Shown here piece after piece: positions 31,886 through 40,259 of a stretch of 64,000 nt of DNA (positions within the stretch are counted from its first letter, which is position 1; each line of letters starts with the position of its first letter). Source of the DNA: Allobogoriella deserti (GTDB lineage Bacteria; Actinomycetota; Actinomycetes; Actinomycetales; Actinomycetaceae); contig NZ_JBHUEE010000005.1 of assembly GCF_042680605.1 (NCBI RefSeq), positions 124,001-188,000 on the forward strand. Reading direction: 5' to 3'. The position numbers and the translations under genes were made by a program. The notes under the pieces are model-generated. The model was not told the DNA's origin. It saw only the letters and a list, made by a program, of their open reading frames with translations, and made no database searches.

Positions 31886-32629
31886 ATGCTGGACCGCGAC
31901 GTCGCCCCAGGGGTGCACCGCCTTGAGCATGCGCACGTCAACTGCTACCTCGTCGAGAGCGAGACGGGCGCACTCACGGTGGTTGATGCCGGGTTGCCCA
32001 CCCTCTGGCCGCTGCTCGGCCGGGCGATCCGGGAGATCGGCCACCGCCCCTCTGACGTCGCGGCCGTCGTTCTCACGCACGCGCACTTCGATCACCTGGG
32101 GGTCGTTTGGCGGCTGCAGGCACGCGGTGTGCCAGTGTGGGTGCATGCCGCGGACCGCGGGCTGGCTGGGCATCCGTACCGCTATGCGCACGAGAACGTT
32201 CGTAGCGTCTATCCAGTGCGGCACCCCCGCTCGGTGCCGATCCTGGCCCGTATGGTCGCCGCCGGTGCGCTCAGGGTGCGAGGTGTGACTGGGCTGCGTT
32301 CCATGGCCGATGGCGACGTCCTGGACGTGCCCGGGTCCCCGCGCGTGCTCCTGACGCCGGGACACACCGACGGCCATTGCGCCTTGCACCTTCCTGACCG
32401 CGACGCCGTACTCACGGGTGACGCCCTTGTGACCCTCGACCCGTACACCGGACAGCGGGGCCCGCGGATCGTGGCCGGCGCGGCCACGGCGGACTCGTCG
32501 GCTGCGTTGGACGCTCTGGACCTCCTGGTCGAGACGAGGGCAGGCACTGCACTTCCAGGGCACGGTCTGCCCTGGTTCGAAGGACTCGGTCCGGCTGTCA
32601 CGGCTGCTCGCGACGCCGGGCCGAGCTGA
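31886..32629 (+). CDS. MBL-fold metallo-hydrolase
   Basis: 247 residues. Metal motif T-H65-A-H67-F-D69-H70-L, TPGHTDGHCALHLP, LTGDALVTLDPYTG and ALPGHGLPW give a two-metal hydrolase site. Glyoxalase-II/lactonase-like; substrate unknown. Six bases after the catalase, probably co-transcribed. Confidence 0.85.
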   Translation: MLDRDVAPGVHRLEHAHVNCYLVESETGALTVVDAGLPTLWPLLGRAIREIGHRPSDVAAVVLTHAHFDHLGVVWRLQARGVPVWVHAADRGLAGHPYRYAHENVRSVYPVRHPRSVPILARMVAAGALRVRGVTGLRSMADGDVLDVPGSPRVLLTPGHTDGHCALHLPDRDAVLTGDALVTLDPYTGQRGPRIVAGAATADSSAALDALDLLVETRAGTALPGHGLPWFEGLGPAVTAARDAGPS

Positions 32630-32672
32630 TCACCGGCCGGAGCAGAACAAGAACACACGAAGGAGCATCACG

Positions 32673-32921
32673 ATGGCCACAGGCGAGACAGGATTCGACG
32701 ACGTCACGTTCGACCTGATTTCCGTGCAGTACCACGCGCTCAAGGCCGGGCACGACTACGGTCAGTATGTCCGCGATGCACGGAACGCGGGTCAGGATGA
32801 GATCGCCGCCTTCTTCGAGCAGGTGATGGCCGAGGACTCTGCGCGCGCCAAGCAGTGCCACGAGTTCTTGCGCCAGCTCGGCGGGACGGACAACACCCAA
32901 CCGCAGCAAGGCCCGGCATGA
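32673..32921 (+). CDS. Small helical protein of the Mn-catalase cluster
   Basis: 82 residues. DVTFDLISVQYHALKAGHDYGQYVRDARNAGQDEIAAFFEQVMAEDSARAKQCHEFLRQL reads as two helices with the spacing of His/Glu residues seen in ferritin-like helices, but only one half of a bundle is present. Start has GAAGGAG upstream. Ends 39 bases before a strong terminator. Function unknown; stress link inferred from context. Confidence 0.75.
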   Translation: MATGETGFDDVTFDLISVQYHALKAGHDYGQYVRDARNAGQDEIAAFFEQVMAEDSARAKQCHEFLRQLGGTDNTQPQQGPA

Positions 32922-32960
32922 CGTGAGTCTGCCCTTGCCCCATGCGGCGAGTGGCGGCGA

Positions 32961-33004
32961 ACAGCAGTGGTCCCCGGGTGCACACACCCGGGGACCACTG
33001 CTGT
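32961..33004. terminator. Bidirectional terminator
   Basis: A perfect 20-base stem with a 4-base loop (ACAGCAGTGGTCCCCGGGTG, then its complement) lies between two convergent genes. No long T-run, as usual in high-GC actinobacteria. Confidence 0.8.
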
Positions 33005-33029
33005 GCCGCTTGCTGCTTGTGCCCGGTGG

Positions 33030-33461
33030 CTACGCCTCAGCGCGGTCCCGGCGATCCCGGTCGGGCCACACCGCGATGGCGAGCCCGGCGAGGGCGCTGA
33101 CCACATGCAGCCAGTTGTCCGCCGTATTGATGTTCAGGACGTTGAGGTCCGGATCGTCCACCACCACGAATCCGTATATCGCTGCGGCGCCGTAACCGAC
33201 CAGCAGGATCCAGCCGAAGAGGCGGGCACTCCCGGGACGGGACCACATGAGCACGCCGAGTAGTCCGATGAGCACGTGGACCACGTTGTGCAGCGGGTTG
33301 ATGGCAAATCCCAGCAACGTCTGGGAGTGGTCGTGCTCGAGCCACCCGTCGAAACCGGTGATGAAGAATCCGACGACGCCCACCAGCAGGTAGACGACGC
33401 CGATGACGAGTGCCAACCATTGATGGGCCGCGGTGCGCCGCCCGGTCGTCGATGCCGTCAT
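33030..33461 (-). CDS. DUF4383 membrane protein
   Basis: 143 residues, four helices: WLALVIGVVYLLVGVVGFFITGF, the conserved loop LLGFAINPLHNVVHVLIGLLGVLMW, GWILLVGYGAAAIYGFVVV and NTADNWLHVVSALAGLAIAV. The NPxHNxVH and DNWLH blocks define DUF4383. Function unknown. Confidence 0.85.
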   Translation of the reverse strand: MTASTTGRRTAAHQWLALVIGVVYLLVGVVGFFITGFDGWLEHDHSQTLLGFAINPLHNVVHVLIGLLGVLMWSRPGSARLFGWILLVGYGAAAIYGFVVVDDPDLNVLNINTADNWLHVVSALAGLAIAVWPDRDRRDRAEA

Positions 33462-33629
33462 GTCAGCTCCAGGGAAGTGAGAAGTACCAGGTCACACCAC
33501 AATGGAGCCAGCCGTCCCGTTGCGCACGCTGAACCGCGTCCGAAGACCCCGGCGGCCGATAGCGGTCAGCTGCGTGAGCATGCACGAGGGCGCCCGTAGA
33601 GCGGCGGCCCGCGAAGTGTGACGGTGTGG

Positions 33630-34343
33630 TCAGAGCTCGACAGGCTCGACGAGGTGGGGCCCGTCGTTCTGGACGTTGCCCACGGCGCGGCTGACCGGGC
33701 GGGGCGAGAGCGCGGGGGACGGCATCGCCTCGATCATCTCTCGCACGTCACCCGGCTCGGTGGTGGCGGGGTCGAGCCAGTCGGAGACCATGTCCGGCGG
33801 GACGATCACCGGGGACCGGTCGTGGATGTGCCCGAGCGCGTCCGCCGCCGTCGTGGTCATGATCGTCATGGTCCACAACCACTTGTCCGGGTGATCGTCC
33901 GGAAGGTCCGGGTCCGGCCACAGCTCGTAGAGGCCAGCGAAGGCGAGCATGCCGTCACCGTGCAGGAAGTACGGCTGCTTGCCTCCGCCCGGGAGCTTCT
34001 CCCACTCGTAGTAGCCGTCCGCGGCCACCACGCAACGGCGGCGTGCGGCGGCCTTCTTGAACGCGGGCTTGTCGGTGACCGACTCCGAGCGTGCGTTGAT
34101 CAACCGAGCACCGCCCCTGGGGTCCTTGGCCCAGGACGGCACAAGACCCCACCGAACGGTGCGCAGCTGCCTGCGCGGCTCGCCCTCGGGGTCCTCACGC
34201 GGTGCGCGCTCGAGCACGGTACGGACATCGTCGGTGGGGGCGACGTTCCACGACGGCGGAAGATCCTCGCCGACGACGTCGGTCACGTCGAAGGCGTCGA
34301 TGAGGTCGGCGTCCCGGCGGGCGTTCGCGTATCGGCCGCACAT
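33630..34343 (-). CDS. SOS-response-associated peptidase (YedK/HMCES family)
   Basis: 237 residues. M-C2-G-R-Y start: after Met removal the Cys crosslinks to abasic sites in single-stranded DNA. SWNVAPTDDV, RWGLVPSWAKD, LINARSESV, GYYEWEK and the His of GHIHDRSPVIVP complete the SRAP fold. RMP of most members is RSP here. Protects stalled forks at abasic sites. Confidence 0.92.
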   Translation of the reverse strand: MCGRYANARRDADLIDAFDVTDVVGEDLPPSWNVAPTDDVRTVLERAPREDPEGEPRRQLRTVRWGLVPSWAKDPRGGARLINARSESVTDKPAFKKAAARRRCVVAADGYYEWEKLPGGGKQPYFLHGDGMLAFAGLYELWPDPDLPDDHPDKWLWTMTIMTTTAADALGHIHDRSPVIVPPDMVSDWLDPATTEPGDVREMIEAMPSPALSPRPVSRAVGNVQNDGPHLVEPVEL

Positions 34344-34493
34344 GGGGACAGTCTCTCGCGCCCGGCTGACACCGGCGCGAGCGAGTCGGCATGACCGGAC
34401 GCAGAGTGGCGAGGTTCACGGACGCACGGCGGCGGTAGAGTTGGCTCTCCGGGCCGCCGATGACCTATTGTGGTCTTCGCCCAATCGGGCAGC

Positions 34494-34566
34494 GGGGCTA
34501 TGGCGCAGTTGGTAGCGCGCTTCCATGGCATGGAAGAGGTCGAGGGTTCGAATCCCTCTAGCTCCA
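34494..34566 (+). tRNA. tRNA-Ala (anticodon GGC)
   Basis: Acceptor GGGGCTA/TAGCTCC (one G-U pair), D arm GCGC...GCGC, anticodon stem CTTCC/GGAAG with loop ATGGCAT (anticodon GGC), T arm GAGGG-TTCGAAT-CCCTC, discriminator A. CCA is not encoded. Reads GCC, the commonest Ala codon at this GC content. Confidence 0.95.
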
Positions 34567-34577
34567 CGTCGTGAAAT

Positions 34578-34614
34578 GTCGGGACACCGCTGGTTCGGTG
34601 TCCCGACGCTTTTT
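34578..34614 (+). terminator. Rho-independent terminator of tRNA-Ala
   Basis: GTCGGGACACCG-CTGGTT-CGGTGTCCCGAC, a perfect 12-base stem, followed by GCTTTTT. Confidence 0.9.
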
Positions 34615-34638
34615 GCATGTGATGGCCTGTGTGTCGGG

Positions 34639-35277
34639 TCATCCGCCCGGGGGCTCCGGCTTCTGATCGTCCTTCTGGTCATCGTCGCCGAACACCATGC
34701 TGAAGATCCGGCCCAGTCGCTCTGGAGGGAAAGCCTCCGGGTCGATCAGTCGGCGGAGCATCAAGCCCTCGCCGAGGGCGCTGTGGGCCACCGCGAGGTC
34801 GTCGAGATCCTCGAGGTCCTCGCCACGTGCAGCACCGGTCTGCTGAAGCGCCGCGCTCGTGGCGTGGTCCAACTGCCGGTACCGATCGGCCAGGTGTCGG
34901 GTCAACTCCGGGGCGTGACGCACGGCGTAGAGCAGGGTCTCCATGGCCAGCAGAGCCCAGTCGAGGTCGAACGCATTCTGCAGGAACCGGGTGAGATCCT
35001 CCGAGTCCTCCGGGGCCCCGGAAGCGCCGGCCTCGGCGTCGGGGCGCAGGTGTGGGGCGTCGCGCTGCAGTTCCATCCGGCGGTCGACCATCGCGAGGAA
35101 GAGCTCCTCCTTGTTCGCGAAGTTCGCATAGACCGCCCCTTTGGTGTATCCGGCCTCCCGCGCGATCGCGTCCACGGAGGCTCGGTCGAATCCCGAGGCG
35201 CCGAAGACTCTCCCCGCGGCGTCCAGGAGATCCTGACGCGTTCGGGCTTGCTGCTTCGCACGTCGATCATCGGCCAC
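34639..35277 (-). CDS. TetR-family regulator of the adjacent ABC exporter
   Basis: 212 residues from a GTG. HTH: RQDLLDAAGRVFGASGFDRASVDAIAREAGYTKGAVYANFANKEELFLAMV. Acidic C-terminal tail. Divergent from an ABC exporter, with tandem CAGATACCG-type operators between, one inside the exporter promoter. Confidence 0.9.
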   Translation of the reverse strand: MADDRRAKQQARTRQDLLDAAGRVFGASGFDRASVDAIAREAGYTKGAVYANFANKEELFLAMVDRRMELQRDAPHLRPDAEAGASGAPEDSEDLTRFLQNAFDLDWALLAMETLLYAVRHAPELTRHLADRYRQLDHATSAALQQTGAARGEDLEDLDDLAVAHSALGEGLMLRRLIDPEAFPPERLGRIFSMVFGDDDQKDDQKPEPPGG

Positions 35278-35292
35278 GGCTGCATCCTACCG

Positions 35293-35322
35293 TTGACATA
35301 CCGGTGAGTATCTGAGTAGCGT
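35293..35322 (+). promoter_or_regulatory. Promoter of the ABC exporter
   Basis: -35 TTGACA (35293-35298), 18-base spacer, -10 TAGCGT (35317-35322). Operator 1 fills the spacer. Confidence 0.6.
35295..35314. promoter_or_regulatory. TetR operator 1
   Basis: GACATACCGGTGAGTATCTG, 16 of 20 bases identical to operator 2, lying between -35 and -10. Confidence 0.6.
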
Positions 35323-35330
35323 GAGCATGC

Positions 35331-35350
35331 CAGATACCGGTCGGTATCTG
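35331..35350. promoter_or_regulatory. TetR operator 2
   Basis: CAGATACCG-GT-CGGTATCTG: perfect 9-base arms with a 2-base centre, 36 bases from operator 1, just downstream of the expected transcription start. Confidence 0.75.
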
Positions 35351-35380
35351 GGTTGTGCTTGGTGGCCGAAGGGGATCGGC

Positions 35381-36304
35381 ATGCTCGCGGTACATGAGGT
35401 GACGAAGCGGTACGGCACGATCGCGGCGAACGAGGACGTCTCGCTGGTGGTCCGCAGCGGGGAAGTGGTGGGCCTGCTGGGTCACAACGGGGCGGGAAAG
35501 ACCACGCTGGTGAACCAGGTGGTCGGGATTGCCAGACCCGACAGCGGCTCCATCACGGTCGACGGCCTGGACGCGGTGGCACGCCCCGAGCAGGCGCGAC
35601 GGCACTGTGCCGTCCAAGCCCAGGCCAGCGTGCCGATCGACGGCCTGACGCCGGCACTCGCCGTCGAACTCGTCGGTCGGATCCGCGGCGGGAACAAGGC
35701 GGACGTGCGCGGACGGGCCGCCGCGCGTTTCGAACGCCTCGACATGACCGCGTGGAAGGACCGACCCACGGACAAGCTCTCCGGGGGAGTGAAGCGGCTG
35801 GTGGCGTACTGCCTGGCCGTGGCTGTCCCCACACCCGTGGTCGTCCTGGATGAGCCGACCAACGATGTCGATCCCGTCCGCCGGCGCCTGCTGTGGCAGG
35901 AGATCCGACGCGAAGCAGACTCCGGAGCTGCGGTCCTGCTCGTCACCCACAACGTGCACGAGGCCGAACATGCCGTGGACCGCCTGGTCGTCCTGGAAGG
36001 CGGACGCGTCCTCACCCAGGGCACCCCCAGCCAGCTCACCGCAGGATTGCGCGACCGGTTGCGACTCGAACTGCGCTCCTCGCCCGGGCGAAGGCCCGCG
36101 CCTCCGCCCGGAGTCGAGGTGAACGACGCTCGTGACGGACTGCTCAACGCCACCGTCAGTGCCGACGATGCCGAGCACGTCATGTCCTGGGCCCGTGCCG
36201 CACAGCGCAACGGTGAGATCGAGACTTTCGCGATCCAGCCGGCCTCCCTCGAGGACGCCTACGTCCAACTCACCGCAGCCGTCGCCGAGGAGGCAGCCGG
36301 ATGA
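35381..36304 (+). CDS. ABC transporter ATP-binding protein
   Basis: 307 residues. Walker A GHNGAGKT, signature LSGGVK (with V in place of the usual Q/M), Walker B VVVLDEPTNDVD, H-loop LVTHNVHEAEHAVD. ABC-2/DrrA type with a C-terminal extension. ATG at 35381 chosen for GGGG six bases upstream; the frame is open back to 35321 across the operator. Coupled to the permease by ATGA. Confidence 0.92.
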   Translation: MLAVHEVTKRYGTIAANEDVSLVVRSGEVVGLLGHNGAGKTTLVNQVVGIARPDSGSITVDGLDAVARPEQARRHCAVQAQASVPIDGLTPALAVELVGRIRGGNKADVRGRAAARFERLDMTAWKDRPTDKLSGGVKRLVAYCLAVAVPTPVVVLDEPTNDVDPVRRRLLWQEIRREADSGAAVLLVTHNVHEAEHAVDRLVVLEGGRVLTQGTPSQLTAGLRDRLRLELRSSPGRRPAPPPGVEVNDARDGLLNATVSADDAEHVMSWARAAQRNGEIETFAIQPASLEDAYVQLTAAVAEEAAG

Positions 36305-37047
36305 GCGACCTGGGCAACTGGTTCCGCACCTGGTGGCTGCTGCTGCGGTGGAATGCGGCGTCGTCGAAGATTATTCTGCCGCTCTCCCTGGTCGTGCAGA
36401 TGATGCTGGCGGTGGGGATCGTCATCGGCTTCGGGTTCCTCGCACCGGTCACGGATCCTGAGGTCGCTCTCTTCCTGGCGACCGGTGCACCGACCGTCCT
36501 GCTGCTGACCACCGGGCTGGTCCTGGTCCCCCAGGTGGTCGGCACGATGAAGCAGCAAGGAAGCTACGACTGGTTCCGCGCGCTTCCGGCCCCACGGTCC
36601 GCGTTCTTGCTCGCCGACATCACGATGTGGACCGTCATCAGCCTGCCCGGCGTCCTGCTCGCGCTCTTCGTCGCCTCCATCCGGTACGACCTGAACCTGG
36701 CACCGGCGCCGTGGGCGGCACCGGTGGCGCTTGCGGTGGCCGCCACAGCAGCAATGGTGGGCTACGCGATCGCCACCGCTTTGCCGCCACGGTTCGCACA
36801 GCTGCTCACGCAGGTGCTGGTGTTCGTGATCCTGCTCTTCAGTCCGATCACGTTCGCCGCCGAGGTCCTCCCGGACTGGCTCGCCGCCGCGCACCGCTGG
36901 ATGCCGTTGGAGCCCATGGCCGATCTGTTGCGAGCGCAACTGGCCCCCGAGTCGTACGCGGCCGACGTCTCCCAGGCTCTCGTCCTGGCCGGCTGGGGGT
37001 TCGGAGCGACCGCCCTGACTCTGGTCCTGATGTCGAGGCGATCGTAG
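36301..37047 (+). CDS. ABC-2 type permease
   Basis: 248 residues, six helices: ILPLSLVVQMMLAVGIVIGFGFL, TGAPTVLLLTTGLVLVPQVVGTMKQQGSYDWFRALPAPRSAFLLADITMW, a C-terminal LLFSPITFAAEVLPDWLAAAHRWMPLEPMADLLR. Exports an unknown compound with the preceding ATPase; control by TetR suggests drug or toxin efflux. Confidence 0.88.
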   Translation: MSDLGNWFRTWWLLLRWNAASSKIILPLSLVVQMMLAVGIVIGFGFLAPVTDPEVALFLATGAPTVLLLTTGLVLVPQVVGTMKQQGSYDWFRALPAPRSAFLLADITMWTVISLPGVLLALFVASIRYDLNLAPAPWAAPVALAVAATAAMVGYAIATALPPRFAQLLTQVLVFVILLFSPITFAAEVLPDWLAAAHRWMPLEPMADLLRAQLAPESYAADVSQALVLAGWGFGATALTLVLMSRRS

Positions 37048-37058
37048 GACCGCTGCTC

Positions 37059-37073
37059 GTCCCGCGGCGGGAC
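37059..37073 (+). terminator. Probable terminator of the ABC exporter
   Basis: GTCCCG-CGG-CGGGAC, a short GC stem 11 bases after the permease stop. Confidence 0.4.
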
Positions 37074-37223
37074 AACCGCGAGTCCCGGTGGCCACGTCCC
37101 TTGTGCACCCGGCGCTGACCGTATCTCCGCACTTCTATGAGGCTGGTGGATCTGTGCCGACGTCGTCTGTCACTCGATCGTGCACGGCTCCGCCCGCCGC
37201 CCGGGGCGGGTGCCCCGGTCGCC

Positions 37224-37880
37224 TCACCGGCCGTGACCGGTTCGCGTCGGCCGGCCCGCCGATCGGCCGGCGCGGGCAAGGATGAGGGCCATCCAGAGCA
37301 GGCCGAGCCCGAGCAGGACGCCGTGGGCGATGCGCAAGCCCGGGGGAGCGAAGAACTGCGGGAGGAACAGGACCAGGCCCAGCGCTGCCACGGTGCCGCT
37401 CGAGCGCGGGAGTGAGTTCGACCGGGCGATCGCGACCGCTGCGAGGATTCCCGCAGCGGCGAGCAGGGCTAGTCCGAGGCCGAACATCGACATCGCCACG
37501 GTGCCTTGGCGGAACGTCTCGCTGAACGTCACGGGATCGGGAACGTCGGTCAGAGCCATGGTGTGCAGGCCGAAGGTCTCGGCGCCGTAGTACGGCAGCG
37601 CGAGCCCGGTACCGATCCACCCGGCGATCATGGCGGCGCCGGCCGCACGCTGCGCGGGCGTGGTGACGAGAAGCTCGCGCAGGCAGAACAGCCCGAGTGC
37701 CACGAGGACGAAGCCGGCCATCGCGAAGGTGTGCGAGGCCAGCCACCACGGCGAGCCCATCGCCGCCACGGCGCCGGTTGCCGTGGCCTCGTCGTGCCAC
37801 GGGCGGGTGAGGGGATAGAGGACGAACAACGGGGCGGCGACGGCGAAGCACACCGCTCCCCAGCGTGCCGCTGCGGTCAT
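37224..37880 (-). CDS. Hypothetical membrane protein
   Basis: 218 residues, about six helices (WGAVCFAVAAPLFVLYPLT, LASHTFAMAGFVLVALGLF, GAAMIAGWIGTGLALPYYG, MFGLGLALLAAAGILAAVAI, GTVAALGLVLFLPQFF, AHGVLLGLGLLWMALIL). No family recognised. ATGA overlap with the upstream TetR gene, which likely controls it. Confidence 0.8.
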   Translation of the reverse strand: MTAAARWGAVCFAVAAPLFVLYPLTRPWHDEATATGAVAAMGSPWWLASHTFAMAGFVLVALGLFCLRELLVTTPAQRAAGAAMIAGWIGTGLALPYYGAETFGLHTMALTDVPDPVTFSETFRQGTVAMSMFGLGLALLAAAGILAAVAIARSNSLPRSSGTVAALGLVLFLPQFFAPPGLRIAHGVLLGLGLLWMALILARAGRSAGRPTRTGHGR

Positions 37881-38467
37881 GACGGTTCCGTTCGTCGGGT
37901 CAGGTCGGCGAGATGGAGCTGGACGAGGCGGGTGAACGACTCGTCCACGTCCTGCGGTAGACCGAAGCCGCCGGCGGCCTCGAGCGAGGCGAACCCGTGG
38001 ACGGCGGCTCGCAGCAGCCGGAGCTGGTGGATGAGTTCGTCCTGCTCCAGGTGGAAACTGCGCAGGGCGGTGGCGCACAGGTCGAGTTGGGCCTGCCCCG
38101 CCGCCGCCAGTACGGGTCGGCTGAGCGGGTCGCGTGGGATCGCGGCGTACCGGTGGGGGTGGGTCAGCACGTAGTCGCGGTAGGCGTGCAGCAGGGCCGC
38201 GACGGCATCTGGTCCGCTACGGCCGACCGCGGCACGGCCGAGCGTCGCCGTCATGTCCCGTAGGCAGCGTTCGGCCACGAGCTCGCGCAGGTGTTCGAGG
38301 CCCTTCACGTGCTTGTAGAGCGACGGCGTCGCCACGCCGAGCCTGGCGGCGACCGAGGAGAGCGTGAGCTCTGCGCCGTCGTCGAGCAGGTCGAGAGCCG
38401 TGCGGACCACCTTTCCGGTGGACAGTCCGGCCCGGGGCGGTCGGGCGCGGTCGGAGGGTCGGCTCAT
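37877..38467 (-). CDS. TetR-family regulator (TetR_C_33 type)
   Basis: 196 residues. LSTGKVVRTALDLLDDGAELTLSSVAARLGVATPSLYKHVKGLEHLRELV is the HTH; the rest matches the WHG/TetR_C_33 domain. Start at MSRPSD chosen because GGAAG lies eight bases upstream; two more Met codons lie 2 and 9 codons earlier. A loose GGCTA-N7-TAGCC dyad at 38482-38498 may be its own operator. Confidence 0.85.
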   Translation of the reverse strand: MSRPSDRARPPRAGLSTGKVVRTALDLLDDGAELTLSSVAARLGVATPSLYKHVKGLEHLRELVAERCLRDMTATLGRAAVGRSGPDAVAALLHAYRDYVLTHPHRYAAIPRDPLSRPVLAAAGQAQLDLCATALRSFHLEQDELIHQLRLLRAAVHGFASLEAAGGFGLPQDVDESFTRLVQLHLADLTRRTEPS

Positions 38468-38556
38468 AGCCATAGCTTCCAGGCTAATAGGCATAGCCAG
38501 GATAGGGAAGAGTGTCCCGGCCAGGCCTGCGGGTGCCCGCGCCTACTCCGGTGCGA

Positions 38557-39210
38557 TCACGCGCTCCCGTGACCGAGGCGTTGCTCCAGTCCGTCCAGGA
38601 TGAGCTCCAGACCGGGCTCGAACTCCTCGCCGTATCGATAGTCGCGCCCGCGCATGTGGAAGGCCATGAGTTCGCGCAGGTGGGGGTACTCGCCCTCGGG
38701 AAGCACATCCTCCATATGGTCCAGGACCGGCTCCATGCCGTCCGCGCCGACAGGGAGGCCGGCCTCGGAGACCACGAAGCCGTACACGTAAGCGTCGAGC
38801 ACCGAGAATGCGTGCGCCGCGAGGGGCACGGAGAAGCCGTTCTGGCGCAGGCATGCGAGCACGGCCTCGTGGTGGCGCAGCAGTGCGGGACCCGGGTTGC
38901 CTCGGGACTCGATGAGTCCCACTCCCCACGGATGGTCGGCCAGGACGGCGCGTGCCGACAGCGCGCGCTCCCGCATGCTCGTCCGCCACGGGCGCCGCGG
39001 ATCCGGCACGTCGATGCGGGTGTAGAACCAGTCCGCCAACGCGTCGAGCAGCTCGTCCTTGCCGTGGACGTGGTGGTAGAGCGACATCGCCTCGACGCCC
39101 AGTCGTCGCCCGACGTTGCGCATGCTCACCTGCGGCACACCACCCTGGTCGGCGACGGCGACCGCGGCATCGACGATCGCCTCGCGGGTCAGCCGTGGGG
39201 TCCTGCTCAT
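38557..39210 (-). CDS. TetR-family regulator (tetracycline-repressor C-domain type)
   Basis: 217 residues. HTH LTREAIVDAAVAVADQGGVPQVSMRNVGRRLGVEAMSLYHHVHGKDELLDALADWFYTRI, then the TetR_C domain. Divergent from an MDR oxidoreductase with a CTTAC-N4-GTAAG dyad between. Probably represses that gene and itself. Confidence 0.88.
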   Translation of the reverse strand: MSRTPRLTREAIVDAAVAVADQGGVPQVSMRNVGRRLGVEAMSLYHHVHGKDELLDALADWFYTRIDVPDPRRPWRTSMRERALSARAVLADHPWGVGLIESRGNPGPALLRHHEAVLACLRQNGFSVPLAAHAFSVLDAYVYGFVVSEAGLPVGADGMEPVLDHMEDVLPEGEYPHLRELMAFHMRGRDYRYGEEFEPGLELILDGLEQRLGHGSA

Positions 39211-39236
39211 GGATCGATCTCCACCATGCTGTTCAT

Positions 39237-39250
39237 CTTACAGCCGTAAG
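39237..39250. promoter_or_regulatory. TetR operator (CTTAC-N4-GTAAG)
   Basis: CTTACAGCCGTAAG, perfect 5-base arms with a 4-base spacer, the shape common for TetR repressors; a TAGGAT -10 for the rightward gene follows at 39253-39258. Confidence 0.6.
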
Positions 39251-39311
39251 GCTAGGATGTCCGTGTGCGCCACGCCGCCCCAGCCGTGGCACCGAACTGC
39301 GAGAGGTGCCC

Positions 39312-40259
39312 ATGAGAGCCGCAGTCGTCAGCCGTTACGGGCCGCCCGAGAGCGTTCGGGTGCTCGATCGCCCCGAGCCCCGACCGGGGAAGGGCGAGGT
39401 CGTGGTGCGGATGCGTGCCACGGCGGTCACCGCCGGCGACGCGCGCATCCGCGCGGGGCGGTTTCCACCCGGCTTCGGAGTGGTCGCCCGGTTGGGCTTC
39501 GGAATTCGCGGGCCGCGTCGCGATGTCCTCGGCGCGGCCGTCTCGGGTGTTGTCGAACGCGTCGGTCCGGGCGTGACCGGGCTGCAGCCCGGCGATGCCG
39601 TCTGCGCGATGACCGGGGCGCGGTTCGGATGCCACGCGGACCTGGTGGTCGTGCCTGCTTCGCGCCTTGTTCGGCGGCCGGCAGGCGTCAGTGATTCTGA
39701 CGCCGCCGGGGTCCTCTTCGGCGGGACGACGGCGTTGTACTTCCTCCGCGACAAGGCGCGCCTGTCGAGCGGAAAGCGGGTGCTCGTCAACGGCGCGTCC
39801 GGTGCGGTCGGGTCCAACGCCGTCCAGCTCGCCGCGCACGCCGGCGCGGTCGTGACCGCGGTGACGAGCGGGCCGAACGCTGACCTCGTCCGGCAGCTGG
39901 GCGCGGCGGAGGTGATCGACCACACCAGGACGGATGTGCGCGAGCTGGGGCAGCGGTTCGACGTCGTGATGGACGCCGTCGGGACCATCCCGATCGCCGC
40001 CGGGCGCGCCATGCTGACGGACGCGGGTGTGCTGCTGCTGGTGGTGGGCGGACTGGGTGAGTTCGTCCGGGCCCGCGGTCAGGTGATCGCAGGCTCCGCG
40101 CCCGAGCGGGTCGAGGACGTCGAGGAGCTCCTCCGTCTGGTCGCCGCGGGGACGCTGCGCGTCGTCGTGGACTCGACGTACGACCTCGCCGACATCGCCC
40201 GCGCCCACGCCCGCGTCGACACCGGGCACAAGGTCGGCAACGTCATCGTCCGTCCGTGA
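39312..40259 (+). CDS. NAD(P)-dependent alcohol dehydrogenase/quinone reductase (MDR)
   Basis: 315 residues; GAGAGGTG upstream. GroES-like domain, then Rossmann motif NGASGAVGSNAVQLAAHAGA. DVLGAAVSGVVERVGPGVTGLQPGDAV is the usual MDR block. No structural zinc cysteines. Its last 17 bases overlap the end of the convergent pabB-pabC gene. Confidence 0.87.
   Translation: MRAAVVSRYGPPESVRVLDRPEPRPGKGEVVVRMRATAVTAGDARIRAGRFPPGFGVVARLGFGIRGPRRDVLGAAVSGVVERVGPGVTGLQPGDAVCAMTGARFGCHADLVVVPASRLVRRPAGVSDSDAAGVLFGGTTALYFLRDKARLSSGKRVLVNGASGAVGSNAVQLAAHAGAVVTAVTSGPNADLVRQLGAAEVIDHTRTDVRELGQRFDVVMDAVGTIPIAAGRAMLTDAGVLLLVVGGLGEFVRARGQVIAGSAPERVEDVEELLRLVAAGTLRVVVDSTYDLADIARAHARVDTGHKVGNVIVRP

Noticed and set aside
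34494..35350. tRNA-Ala as an integration site of a mobile element
   Set aside because: No integrase, no direct repeat of the tRNA 3' end seen nearby, and the following genes look ordinary.
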